Positions 1-7,327 of a DNA stretch of 64,000 bases are shown here, piece after piece. Origin of the DNA: Mycolicibacterium sp. P1-18 (GTDB lineage Bacteria; Actinomycetota; Actinomycetes; Mycobacteriales; Mycobacteriaceae); assembly GCF_008329535.1 (NCBI RefSeq), contig NZ_NPKR01000014.1, positions 62,001 to 126,000 of the forward strand, written 5' to 3'. Position 1 is the stretch's first letter, and every line of letters begins with the position of its first letter. The notes below the pieces were generated by a model, which searched no databases, was not told the origin of the DNA, and saw only the letters and a program-made list of their open reading frames with translations. A program made the position numbers and the translations under genes.

Positions 1-5
1 TCGGC

Positions 6-1007
6 GTGGCGGGATCACGGGCCGTGAGCGCCGAGGACCTCGCTGCCCTCAGCTTCTTCGCCGGCTGTCCCGCGGCGAGTCTGGCGCCGTTGGCGCACCT
101 GCTGCGGCCTCTCGCCGCACCGCCTGGACAGGTGCTGATGCGCCAGGGCGAGCACGCCGACTCCTTCCTCCTCATCGGCTCGGGCCGGGCCCGCATTCGG
201 CACGCGGGTGCCGACGGCGACGTGATCGAAGTGGACGTCACGCCCGGGCTCATCGTCGGCGAGATCGCGCTGCTCCGGGATGCGCCCCGATCGGCGACCG
301 TCACGGTGGTCGAGGAGCTCACCGGATGGGTGGGCGGCCGCGAAGCGATCTCCGCCATTCTGGACCTGCCGCGCATGATGCAGAAGCTGGTGCGCACGGC
401 GCGCCAACGCCTCGCCACCTACGTCACGCCCATTCCGGTGACGCTGCGCGACGGCACCGAACTGCACCTGCGGCCGGTGCTGCCCGGAGACAACGAACGC
501 ACCCTTCGCGGACCCGTGCAATTCTCCAGCGAGACCTTCTACCGGCGCTTTCAGAGCACCAGGACGCCCACCCCGGCGCTGATGGCCTACCTGTTCGAGG
601 TCGACTACGTCGACCACTTCGTCTGGGTGCTCACCGACGGCAAGGCCGTCGACGCGCCGATCGTCGCCGACGCCAGATACGTCCGCGACGAGACCCAGAC
701 CGCCGCGGAGATCGCGTTCATCGTGGGTGACGACTACCAGGGCCGTGGCATCGGAAGTTTCCTGATGGAGGCGATCGTCGTCGCCGCGCGGAGCGAGGGC
801 ATAAGGCGGTTCACCGCCAGGGTGTTGGCGGACAATCTCCCGATGCGATCGATTCTCAACCGCTACGGCGCGCAATGGCACCGCGACGACCTGGGTGTCG
901 TCACCACCGACTTCGACGTTCCGGTCATGCGCGAGCTGACGATGTCGACCGAGCTGTACCGGGAGATCCGGGCCGCCGCGCGTCAGGTGATTCGGGCGGT
1001 GGGCTGA
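6..1007 (+). CDS. patA: cAMP-regulated protein lysine acetyltransferase (PatA/KATmt, Rv0998-like)
   Basis: This cytosolic enzyme transfers acetyl groups to protein lysines and is switched on by cAMP; known mycobacterial targets are a universal stress protein and acyl-CoA synthetases. Residues about 14-130 form a cyclic-nucleotide-binding domain with a phosphate-binding cassette (GEIALL at 85-90, RSATV at 95-99). Residues about 145-320 form a GNAT domain with the acetyl-CoA loop QGRGIG at 245-250. Glu235 falls exactly where the catalytic glutamate of the M. tuberculosis enzyme lies, and the 333-residue length is the same. The start is GTG five bases from the window edge, so the upstream region cannot be judged. 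The stop overlaps the next start (ATGA). Confidence 0.93.
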   Translation: MAGSRAVSAEDLAALSFFAGCPAASLAPLAHLLRPLAAPPGQVLMRQGEHADSFLLIGSGRARIRHAGADGDVIEVDVTPGLIVGEIALLRDAPRSATVTVVEELTGWVGGREAISAILDLPRMMQKLVRTARQRLATYVTPIPVTLRDGTELHLRPVLPGDNERTLRGPVQFSSETFYRRFQSTRTPTPALMAYLFEVDYVDHFVWVLTDGKAVDAPIVADARYVRDETQTAAEIAFIVGDDYQGRGIGSFLMEAIVVAARSEGIRRFTARVLADNLPMRSILNRYGAQWHRDDLGVVTTDFDVPVMRELTMSTELYREIRAAARQVIRAVG

Positions 1008-1828
1008 TGAGCCGGCCACCGCTGAACAAGGACACCCGGTTGTGCATCTCGCTGGCCGCCCGGCCCAGCAACATCGGCACCCGCTTTCACAACCACCTCT
1101 ACGACGTCCTGGGTCTGGACTTCGTCTACAAGGCGTTCACCACCACCGACATCGCCGCGGCCATCGGAGGGGTGCGCGCCCTCGGGATTCGCGGCTGTTC
1201 GGTGTCGATGCCGTTCAAGGAGGACGTCATCGCCCTCGTCGACGACGTGGAGGCGTCGGCCCGGGCGATTCATTCCGTCAACACCATCGTCAACGACGAC
1301 GGATACCTGCGGGCGTCCAACACCGACTACCTCGCCGTGCAGCGGCTCGTCGACGAGCACGGGCTCGACGCCGGCGGGCGGGTGATGATCCGCGGCAGCG
1401 GCGGCATGGCCAGCGCGGTCGGCGCGGCGTTCCGCGACCACGGCTTCGGCTCGGGCATCGTGATCGCCCGCAACCGCGACAGCGGGCGCGCGCTGGCGGA
1501 GCGGCTGGGCTACGACTACGCGGCCGAGGTGGGCGCCCACGTCGCCGACGTCATCGTCAACGTCACGCCGATCGGGATGGCCGGAGCGCCGGAATCCTCC
1601 GAGCAGGCCTTCGACGAAGCCACGATCGCCAAGGCGCAGACGGTGTTCGACGTGGTGGCGCTGCCGTCGGAGACGCCGCTGATCCAGGCGGCCCGGGCCG
1701 CCGGCGTGCACGTCGTGACCGGTGCCGAGGTGATCGCCCTGCAGGCCGCCGAGCAGTTCGAGCGCTACACCGGGGTGCGGCCGACGGCGGAGCAGGTGTC
1801 GGAGGCGTCGGCGATTTCCCGGGCGTGA
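1007..1828 (+). CDS. shikimate 5-dehydrogenase-like protein (AroE family)
   Basis: The 273-residue product resembles shikimate/quinate dehydrogenases. The substrate-domain motif SVSMPFKE (residues about 66-73) corresponds to the family NVTxPxK motif with its catalytic lysine. SNTDYLA carries the conserved Asn-Thr-Asp, and RGSGGMASAV is the glycine-rich dinucleotide-binding turn. It is probably an AroE paralogue rather than the main aromatic-pathway enzyme, because aroE usually sits elsewhere in mycobacteria; that is inference. The ATG at 1007 overlaps the patA stop by one base, suggesting translational coupling. Confidence 0.85.
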   Translation: MSRPPLNKDTRLCISLAARPSNIGTRFHNHLYDVLGLDFVYKAFTTTDIAAAIGGVRALGIRGCSVSMPFKEDVIALVDDVEASARAIHSVNTIVNDDGYLRASNTDYLAVQRLVDEHGLDAGGRVMIRGSGGMASAVGAAFRDHGFGSGIVIARNRDSGRALAERLGYDYAAEVGAHVADVIVNVTPIGMAGAPESSEQAFDEATIAKAQTVFDVVALPSETPLIQAARAAGVHVVTGAEVIALQAAEQFERYTGVRPTAEQVSEASAISRA

Positions 1829-1832
1829 GCCG

Positions 1833-2684
1833 TCAGGGTGCGTTGACCACGGTGATCGGTCGGCGCACCCGCTCCAGTGCGTGCCCGGTGAAACCCGCGT
1901 ACGTCAGCCGGGCCTGGACGTACCAGTTGATCGACGAGTGCACCGCGGCCGCGGTCGGCGCCGCGTCGTCGGGCAGGTCCAGCTCGAACGCAAGGGTCAC
2001 CGGCGTGCCCGCGCGCAACTGAACTCGCTTGTCCAGCTGGATGATTCGACCGTCTAGTTGGCCGCCCGGGCCGGGCGTGCGGGTCAACGGGTGGGAGTCC
2101 CGTTCGCGCTGCCACGACACGGCGAGGTCGCCGTCGGGCAGGTCGGTCGTGGGCGTCAGGGTCACGTGGCCGGTCACGGTCTCGCCGGCCCGCCACACCG
2201 GTTTGGTCAGCGAGAGGTCGACGACGGTGTCGGCGGCGCCGGAGACGTGCTCGAGCGGTTCGACGTAGGACTCCACGTCCGCCGTGCCGATCTTCACGGT
2301 GAACTCACCGCGCGCCTCGACGTCCCGCCCCGCGCGGTCCACGCTGAGCCGGCACTCCCAGCGCGCGATCGCCGGCGCCGACGCGGGTGCCCACGACGGG
2401 ATGCGGAACGACGACGTCGCGCCGGTGAACTCGCCGACGGCGATCGGCAGGTCCTCGACCACGACGCTCACCCAGTCGTCGGTGTCGCGGTCGCCGCCTG
2501 GGCTCGCGCCCGTCTGCTCGCCGCCTGCCCAGTGGTACTGGTAGAAGTTCACGTAACCCCAGTCCAGCCGGGCGGAACGCACGTCGCGGACGGGTTCGTC
2601 GGTGGTGACCGTCACCTGAACCGTCTGCCGGGGGGTGACGACCTCCGGGGTGACGACGACGGACGCGCGCCTGAAGAGACCCAC
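1833..2684 (-). CDS. arrestin-fold / Spo0M-like conserved protein
   Basis: This 283-residue soluble protein has no signal peptide or membrane span. The sequence looks all-beta. It has two similar halves, each opening with a stretch typical of arrestin-fold sandwiches (VTPRQTVQVTVTTDEP near residue 12; VWRAGETVTGHVTLTP near 165). It ends with an arrestin-like strand set (SSINWYVQARLTYAGFTG). Bacterial Spo0M proteins have this fold, but no catalytic residues are visible and the function is unknown. It is the last gene of a minus-strand group, 16 bases after the 117-residue membrane protein. It converges on the shikimate dehydrogenase-like gene with a 4-base gap. Confidence 0.6.
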   Translation of the reverse strand: MGLFRRASVVVTPEVVTPRQTVQVTVTTDEPVRDVRSARLDWGYVNFYQYHWAGGEQTGASPGGDRDTDDWVSVVVEDLPIAVGEFTGATSSFRIPSWAPASAPAIARWECRLSVDRAGRDVEARGEFTVKIGTADVESYVEPLEHVSGAADTVVDLSLTKPVWRAGETVTGHVTLTPTTDLPDGDLAVSWQRERDSHPLTRTPGPGGQLDGRIIQLDKRVQLRAGTPVTLAFELDLPDDAAPTAAAVHSSINWYVQARLTYAGFTGHALERVRRPITVVNAP

Positions 2685-2700
2685 TACTGCTCGACCACGT

Positions 2701-3054
2701 CTATGTCTCGTACCACTTCTTGTTCGCGTACTTCGCCCGGTTGGCGGCGTACTCCTGCGGATTGGTCCTCTTCTGGTGCGCGCGCACCGGCCAGAACAGC
2801 AGCCACAGCAGCGGATACACCGTCACGTAGAAGGCTAGCTGGAACAGTCCGCCGACCAGGACGGCGAACACCCAGGCCGGATAGATCAGGATCAGGCAGA
2901 ACTGGATGAACTGCTTGAGCACCACCGGGTAGCCGTCGGCCATCGACCAGACCAGGCGCGGACTCATCATGTGGAGGAACCGCTTCCACGCCGACGTCCG
3001 AGCTACGGCCTGGGCCTGGGCCTCGCCGTCGGCGCCTGGCTGGGCGTAGCTCAT
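2701..3054 (-). CDS. small membrane protein of unknown function
   Basis: The 117-residue product has a polar N-terminus, an amphipathic stretch near residues 22-45, and two hydrophobic spans (about 47-70 and 74-90) rich in aromatic residues. A basic C-terminus ends in Lys-Lys-Trp-Tyr-Glu-Thr. I do not recognise a named family. The ATG at 3054 overlaps the stop of the upstream LpqN-type lipoprotein by four bases, so the two are probably translated together, with the arrestin-fold protein following 16 bases later. This points to a small envelope-associated module. Confidence 0.75.
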   Translation of the reverse strand: MSYAQPGADGEAQAQAVARTSAWKRFLHMMSPRLVWSMADGYPVVLKQFIQFCLILIYPAWVFAVLVGGLFQLAFYVTVYPLLWLLFWPVRAHQKRTNPQEYAANRAKYANKKWYET

Positions 3055-3764
3055 GGCGTGATCGTGGTTTGCTCGTCGATTTTCGACGTGGCTTCCATCA
3101 GCGGGTTGATCTGGTCCTCGGTGCCGCTGGCGTTGAGTTGCAGCACGAAGATCCCGTCACCGTCCGCGGCCGGAATGATCACGGTCTTCTGCGCGATGAG
3201 CTTCTTGGTGCCGTCCTTCACGTACGTCGCGCCGATCTGGTAGGCGTCGAAACCGCCGAGCTTGGCGTCGCCGCCTTCGCCCGCACTCTCGTAGCCGGGC
3301 AGGTTCTTCAGCTCCCCCGGGGCGAACTTGAAGATCTCGGCCGGGTCCACCTTGCCGGTCAGCTTCGACATGACGGAGACGATCGTCGGCGGATCGGAGG
3401 CCATCGCCGGATCGGAGAAGACGATCGCGGAGTAGGCGCCGGGCGGCGTCTTGGGGCCCGCGTCCGCCCAGCCCTCGGGGGGCGGCATGGTGACCGTCGG
3501 CGTGCCGGGATCGCCACGCTTGACCGGTGTTTCGGTGATGCCGTTGTCCTTGATGTAGTCGGCGATCGTCGGGTTGGCGCCGGCCTGCGTGGACGTCGGG
3601 GCGGCACTGCTGGTGGATGCACTGCTGGTGGCCGAGCTGCTGCTGGCCGAACTGCTCGACGAGGACGTCGCCTCGGTCGTGGAATCTGAACCGCACCCCG
3701 TGAGCGCCAGCCCCAGGGCGACGAGGGCGGCTGCGGAACCTGCGGCTGTGCTGTGCGTTCTCAT
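3051..3764 (-). CDS. LpqN/LpqT-family lipoprotein
   Basis: The 237-residue precursor has an n-region MRTHS, a hydrophobic core, and a lipobox ending LALTGC, so it should be lipidated and held at the outer face of the membrane. A Ser/Thr/Ala-rich linker (residues about 26-65) follows. The folded domain then opens with TIADYIKDNGI, as in the LpqN/LpqT family. Two related genes lie at 30481-31814. The ATG has a good ribosome site (AGGGGA six bases upstream). Its stop overlaps the start of the 117-residue membrane protein (ATGA). Members of the family have been linked to envelope biogenesis; the exact role here is not known. Confidence 0.85.
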   Translation of the reverse strand: MRTHSTAAGSAAALVALGLALTGCGSDSTTEATSSSSSSASSSSATSSASTSSAAPTSTQAGANPTIADYIKDNGITETPVKRGDPGTPTVTMPPPEGWADAGPKTPPGAYSAIVFSDPAMASDPPTIVSVMSKLTGKVDPAEIFKFAPGELKNLPGYESAGEGGDAKLGGFDAYQIGATYVKDGTKKLIAQKTVIIPAADGDGIFVLQLNASGTEDQINPLMEATSKIDEQTTITP

Positions 3765-3817
3765 GTGATCCCCTGTTCGTCGACGACCTGAAGTTACACC
3801 TCGAACGGGTCGCTTCC

Positions 3818-4789
3818 TCAGAATCCGATGTCGTGATCTGCGAATTCTCGTGTCACGTTGCCCGCCAGCGCCTCGTCGTACGGATCGACCGCCGTCACCG
3901 GTGCGCCCTCGGCGAGGTCGAGACCGTCGAGCCCCACCCAGATGAGGCTCGGGCTGGTGGTCAGCTCGAAGAAGTACCTGCGGTTGGTCAGGTCGCAGAC
4001 CGAGCGGTACTCGGTGTTGTAGACGCCGAATTCGGCGTAGGGCGCTCCGAACGGAACCGACACGTTCCGCATGATGGCCATGACGCTGGCGACGGCCTGG
4101 CGCTCGTCGGCGGGGGCGGGCAGCAGCGCGGAGTAGTAGGCGGCGCGCTGGAACCTGTCGACGGCGTTGACGTTGCCGGGCAGCGGCATGTCCCTGCTCG
4201 GATGCGAGAAGTCTTGTGCGGCAAGCAGGCTCAGCTGTTCGTCGTAGGTGGGATCGTTGGTCATCAGGGTGAACTCGCGGCCGTGGTGGACCACCAACTC
4301 GCCGTCGGCGAATTCCAGGATGGCCGAATCGCCGTCGGCATCCTCGATGGCGACGTGGATCGTCGCGTCGAATCCGTGCGCGCTGACCATGACGAGTTGG
4401 ATGCCCGCCATCAGCGCGAGTGCCTCGGCGACCGTCGCCGCCTGGTCGAGGAGGTACTGAACCCACAGCCCCGTGTGCAGGCCGGGCAATTCGGGCCTCC
4501 GGGCGCCCAGTTCGGTCGTCTTGAGGTAGAGCCCGTGCGCCGCGAGGCCGCGTTCGTTGAGGCCGTCGATCGAGCCGATGCCGTAGACGGTGGTCACCAG
4601 GCTGGCGTGGGTGCTGGTCCAGCGCAGCGGATTCTCGGCGACGACGGTCTGGCCGGCCAGCAGCCCCCCGTCGCGGGCACGACCGCGGGGAAAGGCCACC
4701 AGGAGTGGCTCGGTCGACTCGGGCCAGTCCATGGAGCGGCCCGCGAGGACGGCGATCTCGTTGTCGTTCCACAAGACTCGGGTGCACAT
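3818..4789 (-). CDS. choloylglycine hydrolase / penicillin V acylase-family Ntn hydrolase
   Basis: The 323-residue protein belongs to the N-terminal-nucleophile amidases that cleave linear amides such as conjugated bile salts, penicillin V or N-acyl homoserine lactones. Cys2 becomes the nucleophile after Met removal (MCTRVLWNDN). Arg18 and Asp21 match the canonical family positions (GRSMDW), as do Asn in TNDPTY and Arg in TEYRSVCDL. The start at 4789 was chosen because it puts Cys at position 2, and AAAGGA lies just upstream. Longer in-frame readings would bury the nucleophile and run into the divergent gene. There is no signal peptide, so it acts in the cytoplasm. The substrate cannot be read from sequence. 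Confidence 0.87.
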   Translation of the reverse strand: MCTRVLWNDNEIAVLAGRSMDWPESTEPLLVAFPRGRARDGGLLAGQTVVAENPLRWTSTHASLVTTVYGIGSIDGLNERGLAAHGLYLKTTELGARRPELPGLHTGLWVQYLLDQAATVAEALALMAGIQLVMVSAHGFDATIHVAIEDADGDSAILEFADGELVVHHGREFTLMTNDPTYDEQLSLLAAQDFSHPSRDMPLPGNVNAVDRFQRAAYYSALLPAPADERQAVASVMAIMRNVSVPFGAPYAEFGVYNTEYRSVCDLTNRRYFFELTTSPSLIWVGLDGLDLAEGAPVTAVDPYDEALAGNVTREFADHDIGF

Positions 4790-4859
4790 GGCGGATCCTT
4801 TCGGCGCGTCGACCCATGACGTGGGAGATCCGTCAGCGTAGCCGTGATACCAAGGATGC

Positions 4860-5507
4860 ATGCGCGTCTTCGCGTGGTGGCTGGCGATCGCCTGGTGCGT
4901 CGCTGCCTGTTCGCCCGCGGCGGCGCCCGCGCCGACCAGTCCACCGGCGGCGAGCGCAAGCTTCAACCCCGCTCGCGTGGAGCGCGTCCGTGCCGATCTG
5001 CCAACGGGTTACGAGTTCACGCCGTTGCCTGCCCGCGCGGAACCGGTCGCGCTATGGGGGCTTGGTCCACAATGGACGGCCGATCCGCCCGCCTGCGCCG
5101 CGCTCGGTGGCACCGCCGCAGGCGCCGCGGTGCACGGGTGGTCTGCGTCGGGGCCGGGCGGAATCGTCTACGCGGTGGTGGCCGACGGGCCCGCCGCGCA
5201 TGATTCGGCGACGGTGGACGCGTGCGGCTCGTGGGGACTGACGGCCGGTGGCACGTCGGGGGTCGTCACCGTCGTCGACCCGCCGGTGGTCGCCGGGGCG
5301 CCGACGCTGGGCTTGTCCGCCGACGTCACCACGACCGTGGAGGGCGGTACCGAAACCCACTCGCACGCAGAGACGTTCGTCGCCTACCTCGGCGATCACG
5401 TTGCCCACGTCACGGTGGTGACCGACCCCGGCTCGTCGGCTCAGGCGCTGGGACCCGGTTTCGCCGCGGACCTGCTGGGCAAGACCGTCGCGGCGGTCCG
5501 CGGCTGA
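4860..5507 (+). CDS. DUF5642-type lipoprotein (Rv0999-like)
   Basis: The 215-residue precursor has a short signal peptide (MRVFAWWLAIAWCVAAC) with a lipobox ending VAAC, so it is a probable lipoprotein. A Pro/Ala/Ser linker follows, then a domain of about 170 residues with paired cysteines (in DPPACAALGG and VDACGSWGL) that may form a disulfide outside the cell. The position two genes before alkB matches Rv0999 in M. tuberculosis. It is followed 28 bases later by a paralogue, so this looks like a tandem duplication. Function is unknown. Confidence 0.75.
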   Translation: MRVFAWWLAIAWCVAACSPAAAPAPTSPPAASASFNPARVERVRADLPTGYEFTPLPARAEPVALWGLGPQWTADPPACAALGGTAAGAAVHGWSASGPGGIVYAVVADGPAAHDSATVDACGSWGLTAGGTSGVVTVVDPPVVAGAPTLGLSADVTTTVEGGTETHSHAETFVAYLGDHVAHVTVVTDPGSSAQALGPGFAADLLGKTVAAVRG

Positions 5508-5535
5508 CGCACCGCGGCCGGGTAGATTGGCGGCG

Positions 5536-6207
5536 ATGTCCAGGACGCCGCTCGCAATCATCTCGTGCTGGGCCGTCGCGATCGCCGTGGCCGGGTGTTC
5601 GGGTCCGCCTCCCGCGGACGAGAGCAAGGCGGACATCGCCAAGGTGCTCGACGTCAAGTCCACGTTCGGGCCGCAGTTCAAGGTCGGCACCGTCGCACCG
5701 ACGGGCATCGACCCGCGACTGCTTGCGCAGCAGCCCCTTCCGCCCGGCGCGGTGTTCGACCCGCCGGAGTGTTCGAAGCTGGCGCTGGGTACCACGCTGC
5801 CCCCGGGGCTCAAGGGCAACATGGCCGCGACCACCGCAGAGGGCGACGGCAACCGGTTCATCGCGATCGCCCTCGAGACCTCCGAGGTACTGCCGATGCC
5901 CGACCCCGGCGACGCGTGCAAGAAGGTGGCCTTCGCCGGCGGGGGCGTGCGTGGGCTCGTCGAGGTCGTGGAATCCCCGGCGATCGACGGCGTGAAGACC
6001 CTGGGCACCCACCGCGTCGTGCAGACGGTGGTCAACGGCAAGCCCGCGACCGGCGAGCTCTACAACTACCTCGCCGACTTCTCGACGTTTCGGGTGATCG
6101 TCACGGCCAACCCGCTGGTCGAACCCGACAAGCCGGTCGTCCCCGTCGACGTCGGCCGCGCCAGGGATCTGCTGTCGGCGGCGGTGAAGGACGTCCGGGG
6201 CGGTTAG
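5536..6207 (+). CDS. DUF5642-type lipoprotein, tandem paralogue
   Basis: The 223-residue precursor has a signal peptide and lipobox (AIAVAGC). The mature domain resembles the preceding gene in layout: a proline-rich start, the PPECSKLALG cysteine region paired with DACKKVAF, then a beta-rich C-terminus. I chose the ATG at 5536; a TTG nine bases upstream is possible. Its stop overlaps the stop of the convergent AlkB gene by four bases. Two adjacent secreted paralogues suggest a local duplication; no enzymatic motif is visible. Confidence 0.75.
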   Translation: MSRTPLAIISCWAVAIAVAGCSGPPPADESKADIAKVLDVKSTFGPQFKVGTVAPTGIDPRLLAQQPLPPGAVFDPPECSKLALGTTLPPGLKGNMAATTAEGDGNRFIAIALETSEVLPMPDPGDACKKVAFAGGGVRGLVEVVESPAIDGVKTLGTHRVVQTVVNGKPATGELYNYLADFSTFRVIVTANPLVEPDKPVVPVDVGRARDLLSAAVKDVRGG

Positions 6208-6821
6208 CGCACGTCCCGCGGGCGGAATTGGATGCTGATCCGTGGACCGGTGGGTTTGGTGGTCTTGGGGACCGAGTGTTCCCAGGTGCGCTGGCACGAG
6301 CCGCCCATCACGATCAGGTCGCCGTGGCTCTGCGGCAGGCGCAGCGACCGGCCGCCGTTGCGGGGACGCAGCGCAAGCACCCGGGTCGCGCCGAGGCTGA
6401 GGATGGCGACCATGGTGTCCTCGGTGCTGCTGCGGCCGACGGTGTCGCCGTGCCAGGCGACGCTGTCGTTGCCGTCGCGGTAGAGGCACAACCCGGCCGA
6501 GGTGAACGGCTCGCCGAGTTCGCCGGCGTAGATGTCGTTGAGCCGGACCCGCAGTCGGGCGATCTCGGCGTGCGGTGGCGGCCCGGACGTCAGGTCGTGG
6601 AAGCTGACCAGGCGTGGCACGTCGAGCACCTTGTCGTACATCTGGCGGCGCTCGGAACGCCAGGGGACGTCCGTCATCAGGTCGTCGAAGAGATCCTCGG
6701 AACGCTCCTGGGCGCCGGAGAGCCAACCCGCCCGCACGTCGACCCACGCGCCGTCGCCCAGTTCGCGCCGTTCGTCGTGCCCGAACAGTGCATCCTGAAT
6801 CGCGAGATCGATCCCAGTCAC
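6204..6821 (-). CDS. AlkB-like 2OG-Fe(II) dioxygenase (Rv1000c-like)
   Basis: The 205-residue protein is a DNA/RNA alkylation-damage dioxygenase-type enzyme. It has the iron ligands HxD in WHGDTVG and the distal His in WEHSVPK. The 2-oxoglutarate-binding arginines lie in PRISIQFR near the C-terminus. AlkB enzymes oxidatively remove N-alkyl groups such as 1-methyladenine. The GTG start at 6821 is preceded by TAACCT and a 6-base spacer, which fits a leaderless transcript. The locus matches Rv1000c. Specificity (DNA, RNA or another substrate) cannot be fixed from sequence. Confidence 0.87.
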   Translation of the reverse strand: MTGIDLAIQDALFGHDERRELGDGAWVDVRAGWLSGAQERSEDLFDDLMTDVPWRSERRQMYDKVLDVPRLVSFHDLTSGPPPHAEIARLRVRLNDIYAGELGEPFTSAGLCLYRDGNDSVAWHGDTVGRSSTEDTMVAILSLGATRVLALRPRNGGRSLRLPQSHGDLIVMGGSCQRTWEHSVPKTTKPTGPRISIQFRPRDVR

Positions 6822-6827
6822 CGGTTC

Positions 6828-6833
6828 AGGTTA
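6828..6833 (-). promoter_or_regulatory. -10 element of leaderless alkB-like gene
   Basis: The minus strand reads TAACCT, matching the mycobacterial -10 pattern TANNNT, followed by 6 bases and the GTG start at 6821. There is no ribosome-binding site between them. Confidence 0.5.
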
Positions 6834-6849
6834 TCGCACGCGTTCGAAG

Positions 6850-7281
6850 TCACAGCCTTGCCGCGCCGGGTCCACTCCCGGCGAGGACGTCGCCAGGGTT
6901 GGTCAGCAGGCAGGTCTTCAGGCTCATGCAGCCGCAGCCGATGCAGCCGGCCAGGTTGTCGCGCAGACGCTGCAGATGCAGGATGCGTTCGTCGAGGTCG
7001 GCGCGCCAGCCGGCCGAGAGGCGGGCCCAGTCCCTACTGGTCGGAACGCGGTCGGCGGGCAGCGTCGCGAGGGCCTCGCGGATGCGGGCCAGCGGGATGC
7101 CGAGGCGCTGCGACATCCTGATGAACGCCACCCGGCGAAGGGTTTCGCGGGCGTAGCGGCGTTGATTGCCCGACGTGCGCCTGCTGGCGATGAGGCCTTC
7201 GCGCTCGTAGAAGTGCAGCGCCGACACGGCCACGCCGCTGCGGTGGCTCAACTCGCCGGGGGTCAGCTCGACCACGTCCAT
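6850..7281 (-). CDS. soxR: SoxR-type redox-sensing MerR-family regulator
   Basis: The 143-residue protein has an N-terminal MerR helix-turn-helix (LSHRSGVAVSALHFYEREGLI, residues about 11-31), a long dimerisation helix, and the SoxR [2Fe-2S] ligand set Cys113, Cys116, Cys118 and Cys124 (CIGCGC then five residues then Cys). In the family, oxidation of the cluster by redox-cycling compounds activates transcription. It diverges from arginine deiminase across 46 bases, and both genes have leaderless-type promoters there. No such gene is known to me at this position in M. tuberculosis. Confidence 0.92.
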   Translation of the reverse strand: MDVVELTPGELSHRSGVAVSALHFYEREGLIASRRTSGNQRRYARETLRRVAFIRMSQRLGIPLARIREALATLPADRVPTSRDWARLSAGWRADLDERILHLQRLRDNLAGCIGCGCMSLKTCLLTNPGDVLAGSGPGAARL

Positions 7282-7288
7282 AACCTAA

Positions 7289-7294
7289 ACAATA
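7289..7294 (-). promoter_or_regulatory. -10 element of leaderless soxR
   Basis: The minus strand reads TATTGT, then exactly seven bases, then the soxR ATG at 7281. This is the standard leaderless arrangement in mycobacteria; no Shine-Dalgarno fits in the gap. Confidence 0.55.
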
Positions 7295-7314
7295 GTTGGG
7301 CTGACGATTCGCGT

Positions 7315-7320
7315 TACGGT
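7315..7320 (+). promoter_or_regulatory. -10 element of leaderless arcA
   Basis: TACGGT is followed by seven bases and the ATG at 7328, so transcription probably begins at the start codon. The site shares a 46-base divergent region with soxR. Confidence 0.55.
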
Positions 7321-7327
7321 GCTACCC

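Noticed and set aside
4790..4966. N-terminal extension of the choloylglycine hydrolase-like gene
   Set aside because: It would move the nucleophile away from position 2 and overlap the divergent lipoprotein gene.
7283..7303. Possible SoxR-binding dyad
   Set aside because: Only about five of nine positions are symmetric and the known SoxR box is not matched, so it is not listed as a site.
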